From NCBI GenBank assembly GCA_916613615.1, contig OU744724.1:43068662-43132661 (forward strand): 64,000 nt of DNA, in the 5' to 3' direction. This DNA is from Steromphala cineraria. Its lineage: Eukaryota; Mollusca; Gastropoda; Trochida; Trochidae. Shown piece after piece: positions 1 through 12,500 of this stretch; the first letter of the stretch is position 1; each line of letters opens with the position of its first letter. A program made the translations under genes and the position numbers. The notes beneath the pieces are model-generated. The model did not search any database. It was not told where the DNA came from and was given only the letters and a program-made list of their open reading frames with translations.

Positions 1-1530
1 AGAGAAAAACGTGTCATTTTCACGCCTCAAAATTATTTCGAAGTCGAATTGTATGTTATTTGAACATCTCTAAGAATTACTTACATTAGTCGAATAATAA
101 AAAAATAAACGCCAAAAACCTTTTTATTTCTATTTCCGTGAGTACTTTAGCTCCTTTGCTATCTTAGAGTCATCAATTTTCATACCAACTCGTATTGTCT
201 AAAATATGCACTTGCCAAGGTGTTCGTCAAGCCCACAATGAACATCCGGTATCGCCATTAACACCTGGCAGTGATACGATGTTATGTTGATTTCTGAAAT
301 AAATGTAAGTGCAAACTTTGCTTTGCAATCAAAGGCACTAACTAAATTCAGATTTTCCATCACAAAACATTAAGAAATATTGTAGTCTAAATTTTGGACC
401 GAACTTGAGACCTTTTTGTTTCAGGCCTGGTAAGCTAACAATTACCCAAGAGATGACAGTTCCAAATACAGGATGATCTAAAACTGGGGGTTTTGTCAGA
501 GGAAAAGAACAATACGCTTAATATATATACATTTATTTTTTAAATCATCGATACTAAATGTATACATTTCAAAATAGCTGTAAACTGTGGTCATGTCAAT
601 AATGGTCATGCAATCTATTTTGGCAGCGTGTTGGCTCGCGCTTGTACATCATCAGCGTGGTGCACGTGCAGTACGAGAGGCTCATGTCAATGTCGGCTAC
701 ATGAAATAGACATTGATTCTCTGATTTAAGCCAACGTCTAAACTTAGAAAATTAGGAACATGTTTTTTAAATGCATTATCCGTATCAAAAGAACTTTGGT
801 CGTGTTGAATTCATGTAGTGTTTAACTAGTACGTTAAATAGTTACCTTCTACCTCCTGTTCAAGTTAGACGAAGCGTCGCACAGGTCAAACATGACAATT
901 AACATCTCGGTCTAACGGCCTCGGTTTCAGTCGGTTACTATTTCTTACTATGAGTTATTGTCATTGACTCAACTTGGAAAGGCAAATCTTTAAAAACGTT
1001 AAAAGCACATAATTTCGCGATGTCAAACATTTTTGGAACGTTTAAAAAATTACGATGTTGGGGTAATACTGTCTGTAGTACAATATTGAATAGAATATGC
1101 GTAGAAATCTGAAACTTGTTACCATTAATAGGTGAAAGATTGATGTCAGTGATTAACTATTAGCCAGAAGTGCATAGAACTTTAGAAATTTGTATTGTTT
1201 TTACTTGGACTTTCATTCGTTAATATAAAATAAAATATGTTTAAACTCATCTTAGAAATCTGGCACCTTTATCTTTAAATCCTAAATATATGGCAATTGG
1301 AAAACGAAAAAAAAACACGAAAAAGATTTACAATACCACTAGTTTGTATCATTCCAATCACTATCAACTAAAATTTCACATTTTACCTGCATGCTTTCCA
1401 GGTTTACGATTTCCATCATCGCGACTTTATACCCATATCACGTGACTCCACTGAGTTGAATAGCATTTAAATGATTTTTTTCAGCTACAGTATTTCTCGA
1501 TAAATAGACATAGAGGATATATTTTGTTTT

Positions 1531-1710
1531 GAGTGTGATATCACTTATCTCTCATCGAGTTACGGGGTAGAGCCAGTATTTTCACGAGTGGCGCAGCCAC
1601 GAGTGAAAATATAGGCTTTACCCCGTCACGAGTAAAAGTGACGTCATTGTACACATGACGTCATCCCCTCTGTGATATTTTCACGAACTTGAAAAAGTGA
1701 TATCACACTC
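1531..1710. repeat. Fold-back (palindromic) element with nested hairpins
   Basis: The outer arms GAGTGTGATATCACTT (1531-1546) and AAGTGATATCACACTC (1695-1710) are exact reverse complements. An inner pair, centred near 1597, reads TTTTCACGAGTGGC and GCCACGAGTGAAAA, bracketed by GGGGTA and TACCCC. Two CRE-like sites lie between the arms (GTGACGTCAT and ATGACGTCAT). This is the layout of a non-autonomous fold-back or MITE insertion. No open frame is present. Confidence 0.75.
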
Positions 1711-2820
1711 AGTGGCGAGAACACTTTTCTAGAACTGAGAAAACTCAGTCTCTTGCCGCTTAGCATATAATAAACCGTAGATTTGCTTTAATTTGACGGA
1801 GTGTCTTTTTTTAAATCCTCACCACAATCTGATAAAGGTCCCCTTTATTCTCTCCCCACAGTACTTAAATCCCGAAACTTAGTATCTCTAGATAGTAGAT
1901 CTAGATAATTCATTTTGGACATTGATCACTTAACAGACTTTTGTTCAAAAATGTTTGTTTGTGTCTTTCTATTGTATATGTTCTATGTTGATGTTAATAT
2001 AACATGATATTCCATAGAACATATGGGACATTTCCATAGAACATTGAATGAATTATTGTATAGTTTGTTCTAAAAGCGGTATATATCTTTTGATGTATGT
2101 TTTTCTCTTTCCCTTTTCCAACTTACAACATCACATTCTTAACACGTTTCGCTTGACACAACTCCCTTTTTTCTCGACACAATTTTTTTCAAGATATAGG
2201 GCTGTTCAAATAAGATTTATTATCCTACAAGCCATATCTCTTTATAACCCTTTTTTCATTTAAACGATTATCATTAAAGGTAAATTAACGTTGATTTCTG
2301 ACACTATGAATGATGATTTATACGCATGCAGTGAACATGATTGTCATCTTTGGCTGACAGGAAAATAGGAAAGCGTTTTCTATGTTACGAAATGCGAAAA
2401 AAGCTAATGTGGAGTCTATAGCTTAGAAAGATATAGTATATAGATAGAAATATTTGATGCGGTAATTATTCCGTGTACGTGAGGGCAGGGAAAATACGTC
2501 TGGGAAATTATTAAACGGGATATCATTCGATCCATCAAAATGACTAAACTTCTTGTATTAAAAGCTGTTAACGTCAAATAAAAACATTAACTTGCCCGAT
2601 TCTATGAATTAGATAGTGAACAATGAAGAGATCTTAACTAGATTACATTTAAATAAGGATAAGATGGCAACATTATCTATATTCCCTCAAAATTTTACGT
2701 TAAGCCAATGTATTTTTCATATACTAGTAAAACAAACATATTTGTCTAAACATGATCGTTGTGCTGAACCCTAAATATTGCTGAAATTATGTCATATATG
2801 TCAAAAATATATGGAATTAT

Positions 2821-3040
2821 AGTTACAGTCATACCAGGGTATTTTTTGTGGAAACGAAATTCAAGAGGACGCAGTGATGCATTCTATTCTTTGTCAAATT
2901 GTTAAATCTATGACAACTAATATGTTAACCCCACTAACATATTTGAAAATTAAATGTAATAAGCATATCAAAGTATTAACAGGGAAGTACTCTTGAATTT
3001 TGTTTCCACAAAAAATACCTCGACAGGACTGTTCCTTTAA
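2821..3040. mobile_element. MITE family B, degenerate copy
   Basis: Long inverted termini are visible: GGGTATTTTTTGTGGAAAC near 2837 and GTTTCCACAAAAAATACC near 3002, the latter followed by GGACTGTTCCTTTAA. A related copy at 14767-15000 is better preserved and a decayed third lies at 23350-23530; the core TTTGTCAAATTGTTAAATC is shared. Length is about 220 bp and there is no ORF. Confidence 0.7.
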
Positions 3041-3139
3041 GTGAAGGAAAGGAAAGAGACACGTACTCAAGCAAACAGTAAGTTACCTATAAGAAATATG
3101 TATCTTGAATATCCATTTTCAAAACAAAACAAGCCGGAT

Positions 3140-3458
3140 TTAAAGAGGCAGTAGCACGTTTTTTGATAATTTTATATTTGAAATTTTTTACTGATAATTG
3201 TAAGTTAATGCTAAATGTATCATTTTGATAGTGTCAAAAATCTCATAACACAAATCAATTATCCATAGTATGAGGACAAACACCTTAAATTCATTTTGTG
3301 TAAGAAAATGGAATCCCATGGCTAAACTTTACAATATATATTTGATTTATTACTGCTTCATTTAGTTTAAATACATTGTCTTTCACTTGAAATCATTTAT
3401 TTTCATTTTCCTGACATCACCGTTACATCCCCCTTAAAACGTGCTACTGCCCCTTTGA
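3140..3458 (+). mobile_element. MITE family A, full-length copy
   Basis: Terminal inverted repeats are TTTAAAGAGGCAGTAGCACG at the left and CGTGCTACTGCCCCTTTGA at the right, around an AT-rich core of about 280 bp without an ORF. The best copies elsewhere (24565, 40421) show TTAA on both sides of AGGGGCAGTAGCACG ends, as expected of a TTAA-targeting element. The ends here are slightly mutated (AGAGG, TTGA). Confidence 0.85.
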
Positions 3459-4689
3459 ACCAACCGTATATATAAAATAACGAACAAAAAGTATACAACA
3501 TTAACAAACATATTGTCTTCTCAACTACAACAAATGGTTTTAACTGACTAACGAGCTCTCTCTGTATATACCTTTGTATCAACTATCATTGAGAACCTTC
3601 ATAGAATTAATTTCAAATTTCTTTTATGGAATAAATCTATCAATTGTATGTTATATCATGTTATATTTGGTTGTAACCCATCCTTTAACTTGGAATTAAA
3701 ATGAACATGCACCTTTATAAGTGAACATGTACATTTATAAGCGATAGATAAACGATATTTGTATAAAGGAAAATATACATAAAGTCTGCTTAAGTTTTTG
3801 TTATGAAGTTAACTTTTCAAATTCTATTAAGAGTCATTGTATGAGCGTGACACCATCTTATCGTTTATATCACATCATATTGCTACGAATGGTTAAATGC
3901 CTAATTGAAGTTTCAAGACATTTTTCGTTGATGTGAAATCCAAAGGTATGTTTGCGATTGTTAATTTATTTAATTAAAAACATAATAAACGATTATGTAA
4001 CAATTATATATAATCAGTTTATTCAATAACTTAATTCATTATTGAAACGAGTTTCAAAAACCCTTTTGCTTGACCAGTTGTTAATAACTATAGTTTGTCT
4101 AACATTGCCCAGTTTTAAAGATATGTATATACTTTCCTCCATGTTTTCCTTACTTTTTACGCTATTTATTTTATTGATACAATCAACAAAATTCGTTTAA
4201 TGAGGATCATGACTGAAAAAAAGCTTATATTTGATACACTAAAATCCTTTAATTTTGTTGCAAGGTACTACGGCATTATTGTTCAATAAATAACACTAGC
4301 CAACATACTGTATTGCCAAAGGCATACCAAGGTTTTACCTACGGTAATTAAGTGCTGAGGTTTGTTTCGTTCTTATAACTGCAACTTTAAAAATATACGC
4401 CCAAAGTCTCTTAGTGATAAATTAACAATTATTTCGTCATGGATCTTCATATAGTTACTAACGATGATGGATCTATGATGTTTACATTATATATGACTTG
4501 TCAAATAACCATGAGGTTTTTACGAGAATTTCCAGCTCGATATCACCAATGACTATTTCACAGTCAGCCTGACTGCCTACTCATAACACGAAGAATGATC
4601 ATACATGTGACAATTAAAAAATTCCTGAACCAAAAGAACGAATCTTGATAAATCCGTATTGTTTTGTATTGACTAATGACTCTAAAAAT

Positions 4690-4899
4690 AATACACAAAA
4701 CGAATTAAAGGTGTTCACACAAAATGGAGGCCAATGGATTTTATGTGAATCTTCATACTTTGTCCTTTGACTATGATGATTGACTTGTGTAATGAGATTA
4801 TTGACACTGTCAAAATAATACATTTAGCATTAACTTACAATTATCAGTGAAAAAATTCAAATATATAATTATCAAAAAACGTGCTACTGCCCCTTTAAA
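4690..4899 (-). mobile_element. MITE family A, truncated copy
   Basis: Reverse-orientation copy of the family at 3140 and 24565. It begins inside the core (ACAAAACGAATTAAAGGTG) and runs to an intact terminus, CGTGCTACTGCCCCTTTAA. The other terminal repeat and about 120 bp of core are missing. Confidence 0.8.
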
Positions 4900-5301
4900 G
4901 GTGCATCACCAGAATTGCATTCGTTTAAAGGTCCTTATCAAATGGTACATATCCAACTGTAGGAAAATCATTCAACAATATGTTGTCACCAAAACTAGAT
5001 TTTATCAACGAAAAAGTACCTTATTTCAATTTTTAAACTACACTACCCTCTAAATCGGTTAAACCCACAATCAGTGACGTCACTGTTTATTGTGTAGTTG
5101 GATTTCCCCTTACTTCCTTGATTACCATGATGATGTCCGATAAATGCGTTCAGAAAAATCAAATCTGAGCGAAAACACAACTTGACGTACATGTTTAGAA
5201 GACGCAATGAGCAGAAGACTGCAACTTTTACTCGATATGTCGACAACGTATAAAAATGCTGTGTCACTGTTTGTAAGACTGTCAAAATGGAAAACTTTTT
5301 T

Positions 5302-5314
5302 GGGGGGGGGGGGG
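5302..5314 (+). repeat. Poly-G homopolymer of 13
   Basis: Thirteen G residues follow directly on six T residues. The length is likely polymorphic or assembly-sensitive. The minus-strand open frame across it (5043-5354) encodes a run of prolines and is taken as spurious. Confidence 0.85.
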
Positions 5315-5683
5315 ACTCTGAATTATTATGGGAATGTGGGAATGTCATTGACATTGGCTAAGAGACGTTAGAAGTGAGCACTGAAAAGAATTTATTGTTC
5401 GGTTAAAACTTGCCTGAAATGTGTAAATATCTTGAATATTTAAATAGCCAGTTTGATTACATCAGGGCTGAAAATGAGTCCCGTGCGTTGTTTTTCAAAA
5501 TTGAACTATCATTTGCATTTGCAGAACATGTTCATTTTGAGGTTCAATTATTCACTGATATGCTTGAAAGATTATTGGTATCATATCCTGATAATGTTAC
5601 GTAAGTCTTTGGCGTTATATATATCTGGTCCTTGAATACAGCTTTCAATTCTAGAAGCGTATGCATATGATTTTGGATTAAAT

Positions 5684-5753
5684 CATCCTGTCTCAGGGTA
5701 CGAACGTTACCCTAACTCCACTAATTTGTACGTTCGTACCCTGAGACAGGATG
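5684..5753. repeat. Perfect 24-bp inverted repeat (hairpin)
   Basis: Arms of 24 bp are exact reverse complements, starting CATCCTGTCTCAGGGTACG and ending CGTACCCTGAGACAGGATG, and separated by a 22-bp loop. The loop begins with another TACCCT. No gene or terminator context is visible, so a small fold-back insertion is the simplest reading. Confidence 0.85.
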
Positions 5754-6078
5754 GGATTAAATGGAATCTACAAAAAACTAATACTTATGAAGAGGACCTT
5801 TATCTAAAATAAGATCAATGGAGCGTGTGTTTTTGTCAGCAGACTCATATACAGCTCTCTCGAATGGACACTTTTCAGGTGAAAAAGTGTTCGTTAGAAA
5901 TAATACATAAATTATTTGGGCCTCAAACTTTTGTCCCCATCATTTTCTATAGAAGCGCTAGGCCTAGCATGCTTAAATGTTGCGTAGAGACTCCTCAGGT
6001 AGTTGTGATTTGGAAAATTTAATGACCATGCGGCCCCTATACATTGGCCACACACTAAACTATTAAAAGCAAAATTTA

Positions 6079-6121
6079 ATATGAAGCCTGATGAGCTACA
6101 GAGTCACTTGCTCTATTTTAT
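6079..6121 (+). repeat. 3'-end remnant of the TAGCTCATC/GATGAGCTA element
   Basis: GCCTGATGAGCTACAGAG followed by TTGCTCTATTTTA matches the 3' end of the longer element in intron 8 (20975-21012). Only the tail is present here. Confidence 0.6.
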
Positions 6122-6254
6122 ATGTAATTATATTAAACTGTTTCTCATTTAATTATTTATTCTATATAAAATAAACAAGCCATTGACACATTGAGTAGCG
6201 ACTACAATGTCGTAGGGCCTACACGGCAAACAGTTCAAAACTAGCGCATACATT

Positions 6255-6503
6255 CCCGACCACGTGTCAGTCACGTGGTTTTGTTATGGTCTCGCGAGTT
6301 CTCTCCCGGTCACGCGCGATTTGGTCATTGGCTCGGGACAAACTCAATTCGAGCAATTGCAGGACCCCCCTCTATAGACAGTGGGTTTATTATCGAGTAT
6401 AAAAGTGAAGCTGTGGCAGATTTTCGCTGGCTTCGTCGAAGCCCGCTCGCCTCTGAAATCCGTGCTGTCTGAAATTATTATCAAAACTAGCATTTCACAC
6501 AGC
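6255..6503 (+). promoter_or_regulatory. GTF2A1: GTF2A1 promoter and 5' leader
   Basis: This is the only GC-richer stretch near the start codon. Two CACGTG E-boxes lie at 6261 and 6272, a CTCGCGAG palindrome (core of the TCTCGCGAGA element of housekeeping promoters) at 6291, an inverted CCAAT box (ATTGG) at 6327 and TATAAAAG at 6398-6405. A TATA box there would place initiation near 6430, leaving a leader of about 75 nt before the ATG at 6504. The start site is inferred and not observed; the E-boxes and CCAAT box are short motifs that could occur by chance. Confidence 0.6.
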
Positions 6504-6524
6504 ATGGCTACCTCAAGTTCAGTG
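6504..6524 (+). CDS. GTF2A1: GTF2A1 exon 1 (coding part)
   Basis: ATG GCT ACC TCA AGT TCA GTG encodes residues 1-7 (MATSSSV), followed at once by the donor GTGAGT; phase 0. The tiny first coding exon cannot be proven by homology, because TFIIA N-termini vary. It sits just downstream of a credible promoter and is in phase with exon 2. Intron 1 is about 5.2 kb. Confidence 0.75.
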
Positions 6525-9500
6525 GTGAGTGTAAAATATTTGGGATAGATAGGGTTAAATAATATCATAGAGCTTACAGATGGCAAATTTTCGAGTCTAA
6601 GCGACCAAGAAAGCGAAAAATCACATCACCGGGACAAAATGTCCGTCATGTGGTTGAAATGAAAACAGCCCTTCCAAGATTTCTTGAAAAACATCCATTG
6701 ATTTTTCTTTTGCAATGTCGTAAATGTAAACAAACGTTTTGATAAACATTTACGATATGTTCAAAGCAAAATTATTAATTGTCTTTTATTGGTGTGAAGA
6801 AAGGTTTGATAATGAATCGTATTTTTGTTGGGATGTGGGTTTTTTTGTAATGGCAAATGCTGTTTGGCCACTGTTGCTACGCATTGTTTTAAAATCGAAT
6901 ATAGCATTGCTTTTTAAGATGAAATAATGTTTACATAAACATAAAACATATCTTTGACTCTACAAATGTCCAAAATAACCAAGCACATGTTACAACCATT
7001 TATTTAAAATTTATATTTTAAATTAGTTAAAAAAAAATATTTTTTTTATCTCCACACTTTCTAAAATTATCACATGATTGTTTCCTCTAAACTATAACAA
7101 TTTAGAACATTGTTGCTTTATTTGATAACTGTATCCTTTAAAAAATATGTAATATAAACCATATCTCAAATTCTGTGAAATTATTTTTGGTTCAGGAAAG
7201 GTCCAATCACTTGGGCTAAAAAGAAAAATCAAATTGCTCACAGGTATTAGGCCTACATTTCCAACAAATTTTTATTCTAATCTAAATTTTGTTGGTAATT
7301 ATCAACTAGTGCTCTTAACAAAGCATCCCTGTTGTGAACCCCAAAAATATTACACTTATAAAAGAGATATCAGTCATGCCAGTAAAATTCAAGATATGAG
7401 AAAACCCTTTGTCATTGTGAATGTTTCGGGTTTGATTGCCAATCTAATGTAGATTTATTTTTTAATTTCTTTTGTCAAAGGCATTCAAAGTTTTCGACTA
7501 TCTTTCTATATCTCATAGGCAGCAAAGATTAAGATAAGCCGGCAGGTTTTCAATACACCTTAAATTTTCAATTTTGTAATTTTTAGAGATTTTATATCTT
7601 TTCAGAAGTTGAGGGAAGGACAAATTGATTGTAGGATCCATGTTTTGGTTCCCATTGACATTTGTTATGCGTGAAGAGAAAATATTTGATAAATTTGCTG
7701 AAGTTTTCATCAGTCTTTAAAAAATTACAATTCATATTAATATAAAATAATTAGCAGATATTTTAGTCTCACCAACCCATAACAAATACACACTCAATAA
7801 TAGGTGATTTGCAACTTAAATTAAATCATTTATGTTTGATGGAGTTCAAAGCAAAAGTCATTCATACTTTCATTGCATCTGAACAATGCTAGGTACAAGT
7901 TTGGACTCAAAATTTCAAGATATTACACACATACTGCACATACATATATAATTGTGCATACAAATTAAACTTTTGCATATAAGACCAATATGATACAATC
8001 AATATTATAATTTCTATGATTGATGGAAGTTCACATAACCACAAACATATTTCACTATTTTCTTTTGAAAAAGTGAGTCTGATTACAAAATTGTGTAAAG
8101 GTCGCTACTCAAATATGTTCAGTTAATGTTAGGTAATGAAAGCCACTTTTGTTGGGCCGCTTAGACCTATCTGACAACAAACCAGTGAATGCATGACTGG
8201 TCACGTCCCCTTTTTGTGACATCATAAACAGAATCAGCCTTGTTATCTATACATCTATCGTAACAATACCACAAAAAAAACCCCCAAAAATTAGCGATTT
8301 TCAGAAGAAAAATATTTGGTGTAAAAAGATATCCACATCAATGGTAATTAAACAATTATTTAGGCGTATTTCAGTTGAAATAATCAGGCCTACCAAAGAA
8401 AAAATCGAAACGTACACATAAATGCACGACTTAGCATCGAAAATTAGCTACACACATCGAAAATTAAGAATGTTGTGTATCAAGTCTTTCATTTTGTGCT
8501 GTCGCTCATTTAAATTGCTGATCGTTGCTTTAATGTTGCTGTTTCGTTAATATTTGATGTGTGTAGCTAATTTTTAATGCTAAGTTGTACATTTATGTGT
8601 ACGTTTTGCTGCTTTTCGTAGCGTTTCGTTTTTTTATATGGTATGCCTGATAATGATCGATGCGTTAGTCTGTATACCGGTACTCTGTTTACTACGTCAC
8701 ACCCACACGAGCTTTATGGACCCTTACCCATGTGGGGTTTTCACAGCCGATAATTATGCTATCTTAATGAAAGGCTAATAAAAGGTGTTTATTGGACAAA
8801 TTAAAAAAAATCAAGTCCAGTTTTTATTTTGTTGAATATGATGCAATCTTGAACATCAATACAATGTCATTGATAGAAAAAGCTTGATTGAATTGAATCA
8901 ATTGAAACATAGGTTTGATAAAATTCTTTTCTGATTTTTTTCTATTAATCAAAAGGATAATTGGAAGTAAATATTGATGTCATATAATATTATACAATAG
9001 GACACAGATATAGCGAACTCGGATATAGTGAACAAATTTTTAAGTCTCATTAAAAGCTCTATGCATGGCCGCCAAACGTGAGTAGCGAACACCGGATATA
9101 GCGAACTAATACATAAATCGTTATATCAGTATTGTACTGCACCACTGAAAAGAGTCTAAGAAACATTTGTATATTGTCCCTCATATTCTTTCTTATTTAC
9201 CACATTGAACAATTATGTATTTTCTTTAATAAACAATATTATACTGACTTTTTGGAATGAATTACTGAGAGTGATGTTGTTTTTGTACTTCAAATTCAAC
9301 AAGAAAAGCCTATAAAAAGGCAAGCTTTGGGGCACCCGGTTATGTATCACTATATAGAACCAGGAGATTTAGGTTAGGGAGGATGGGGACGGGGACTTTT
9401 ACTTGAAGAAATTGTTCCAATCGGAGTCAGTGCACTATGTACATAGTAAAACATCTCGTTCGTTCCGCTTAAATTCCAACAATGATAGATACGTCTCCTA

Positions 9501-12500
9501 TCTCAATTATGATATAAATTTGTATACATTATTACGGTAATTCAAATTTATGTTGCTTTAAAAAATAGCTGACAGGGAGTTGAATACAAGAGCCAGTGAT
9601 TAATTAGAAGATAAATAGTTGCGCTAGTAAACTTTCCGGGATCCATTGTTTTCCAATACCCACAAATTTAGTTTAAACTCCACGAATTTCCAATTGACTT
9701 TCAGGTTATTTACATTTACAAGAATGCAAGAATAATTTTCCTTAATTGAGTGTTGATCGAATTACAGCCGAAAGTTGCTGATAAATTCAGAAATGATCTG
9801 AGCTACAAGTTCATAATTTTTATTGTGTTATAATATGAAATTTAAGAATAGTTTATCATAGGCCTACTTTAGGCCCTGTGTCGATACTTTCTTCGAAAGT
9901 CACCTTTAATTATAAATAAATCATCCATAACTTTATGTTTTGAAACATGAAATTTGAAAAATGGCCTGTTCAGTACAATTTTTTCTGTGAAGCGATGACA
10001 TGCATTAATGAACGATCAGTCATTGACAAGGCGGGACATTCAGCGGTCGCGTTATAGTAAAACAATGCATTGAAGGAACAGAATTCCTAGTTGATACAAA
10101 AATGGAATGTCGTTTCCGAATGTGGAATGCAAAAAAATACACCGAATAACTACAAAACAGCTCACATGCATCTATTAAGGGTGTAAACGCTCATCCATGT
10201 ATTGTTGAAAATATATGATATATTTTACATCAAAACATTATTATAATAATCAGTTTCCAAATTAAAGCTTGCCAATTATTTTGTACCAGCCGCATTGTCA
10301 CGTGGGTATAAATTTGCAACAGCTCTGTCAAATGGTCGTTCGAAATACCAGGATATGCTTAAAACAAATATCATTGGCTGAAACTTCTCTTTGAAGTTTC
10401 CAAGAGTAATATAGAGAGAAACTTCTGCCATTAGTTTTCATTATCAAATGTTACATAACTTTGGGGTCTCTGGACCCAAAAGCAATAAGGACAATTCTTA
10501 TGGATGAACAACTTCTTTATTCTGTGTAAGCAACGTTTCGACATAGATTCTAATGTCGTTGTCAAGCAAGTGATACATGTTGAAGGATGGAGGAATTATA
10601 TACATGGTTAGGGAAGGGTTGTTTATACAATAAATAAGCTTGATGTACAGTGTTGTGATAAGAAAATGAGCAATGTTGATAGGATGTACAAAAAGGATTA
10701 AGTTGATTGGAAGCCAAATAGATGTTTTTACAAGGGAAGAGGTTGATGTACATGGATTGAGTAGGTACCACACCCCACAAGTTGTGTTTATACAATGGAT
10801 GAGATTGGTATACATGATGAAAGTAATGAAGAATGATTGTTAAAATCTTTTAAAAATTATCTAATTTAAAAAAAACTTGAAAGTTTTGAAATCAATAGAC
10901 TAAGGTCAGGTATGCATATATGGTACCAGGGTATGAACAAAACTATCTCTATTGCGATATATTGGTATTGCAGTTACCATATTTCTTCTTATGAGGCCCT
11001 GCCCTTATTAACATTTAAGAGGTCTTACCCTCCGGCCCTTATTTGAGGCCCTGCCCTTATTAACATTTAAGTGGTCTTACCCTCTGGTCTGTATTTGAGG
11101 CCCTGCCCTTATTAACATTTAAGAGGTCTTACCCTCCGGCCCTTATTTGAGGCCCTGCCCTTATTAACATTTAAGTGGTCTTACCCTCTGGTCTGTATTT
11201 GAGGCCCTGCCCTTATTAACATTTAAGAGGTCTTACCCTCCGGTCCTTATTTGAGGCCCTGCCCTTATTAACATTTAAGAGGTCTTACCCTCCGGCCCTT
11301 ATTTGAGGCCCTGCCCTTATTAACATTTAAGTGGTCTTACCCTCTGGTCTGTATTTGAGGCCCTGCCCTTATTAACATTTAAGAGGTCTTACCCTCCGGC
11401 CCTTATTTGAGGCCCTGCCCTTATTAACATTTAAGTGGTCTTACCCTCCGGTCCTTATTTGAGGCCCTGCCCTTATTAACATTTAAGAGGTCTTACCCTC
11501 CCGTCCGTATTTGAGGCCCTGCCCTTATTAACATCTAAGAGGTCTTACCCTCTGGTCCGTATTTGAGGCCCTGCCTTTATTCACATTCAAGATATTGTTA
11601 TGCGTGATATATAGAAAACAATTATCACCTTAAACTATCTCACACTTTTCTTATATTATGATGATGAATATATTGAAATTATTCAAAATGATGAAACTAT
11701 GTGTTACAGAGACAGCTGTACAACACTGTAGTAGAAGATGTGATCAACAACGTGAAGGAAGCCTTCCTAGATGAAGGAGTCGATGAACAAGTATTAGCTG
11801 AACTCAAACAGGTGAGTTACCTCCCTTGTATTGTGAAGCTTATCTTCAACTAGACTAGTGTTGAATCCAATAATTTTGAAAGTAGCAGGGGGAGGGGCGG
11901 GGAATCAGCTATCACAACAGGATAGGGATTTATCCCTTGGGGGGAGAGGGAGTTACAAATATTGGGCAGCAGGCACTCTTTTTTTTGTGGGTGATCTTTG
12001 TAAAGAATTTCTGGTAAGTGGTGGTTGAATCCGCTGATCTCCATCTCTCATCCGTCACTGTAGAACTGTTGTATTGTTTTATGTTCATTTACTGGAATTT
12101 CATTTGTGTAATGGAAGTGTTTTATTTTTGGGCCCTCGTTCCAATAGGGCTTAGTTATCACAGAATAATAATAGAGCCACAGGTTAAGAAATTGTCCCTG
12201 TACTTCAATATTGATATGAAATGAAAACAACACTGACATTCAACAAGAATATGTTGCTTGTCTGTATCTCGTTAGTGAGGAAATAAACTATTGAAGGGCT
12301 AAGGATGCATCCCCTGGGGGTTAAACCATCCTATGGCTCCACCATTGGTGGTTTGAGAAGGTGATGTATTGTAAGCTGATAAAACATTTCTGTTTGCAGT
12401 TATGGGAAACCAAACTTACAGCCTCCAAAGCATTAGACACACCCTCAGAACAAGACACGATACTGCAGAAACAATGGTTTCCTCAACAGCAAGGTGAGAT

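Larger units (their letters stand above)
1..6260. other. 5' flanking region without a supported gene
   Basis: I see no coding exon with a recognisable product here. The longest open frames are AT-rich, below about 105 codons and lack homology I can recognise. What it does hold is listed separately: fold-back elements near 1.5 and 5.7 kb, copies of two MITE families at 2.8-3.5 and 4.7-4.9 kb, a poly-G run at 5.3 kb, and a repeat tail at 6.08 kb. The segments 1-1530, 1711-2820 and 3460-4690 look like unstructured AT-rich intergenic DNA. Confidence 0.6.

Noticed and set aside
5043..5354. Minus-strand open frame of 103 codons with a proline run
   Set aside because: The prolines come from the poly-G tract at 5302-5314; the rest is not protein-like.
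5410..5604. Plus-strand frame ending at a GTAAGT donor (AENESRALFFKIELSFAFAE)
   Set aside because: It looks somewhat protein-like and could be an orphan exon, but there is no acceptor, no partner exon and no family I recognise; noted but not annotated.
6275..6472. Open frame upstream of the GTF2A1 start codon
   Set aside because: It overlaps the promoter motifs and ends in a stop before the ATG; no TFIIA similarity. Openness follows from the higher GC content.
10498..10815. Minus-strand open frame of 105 codons
   Set aside because: Lies in a repeat-like segment with internal similarity; two overlapping frames are open and neither resembles a known protein.
10993..11592. CRISPR-like array
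   Set aside because: The 52-bp units are contiguous with no unique spacers, and the context is a eukaryotic intron; it is a minisatellite.
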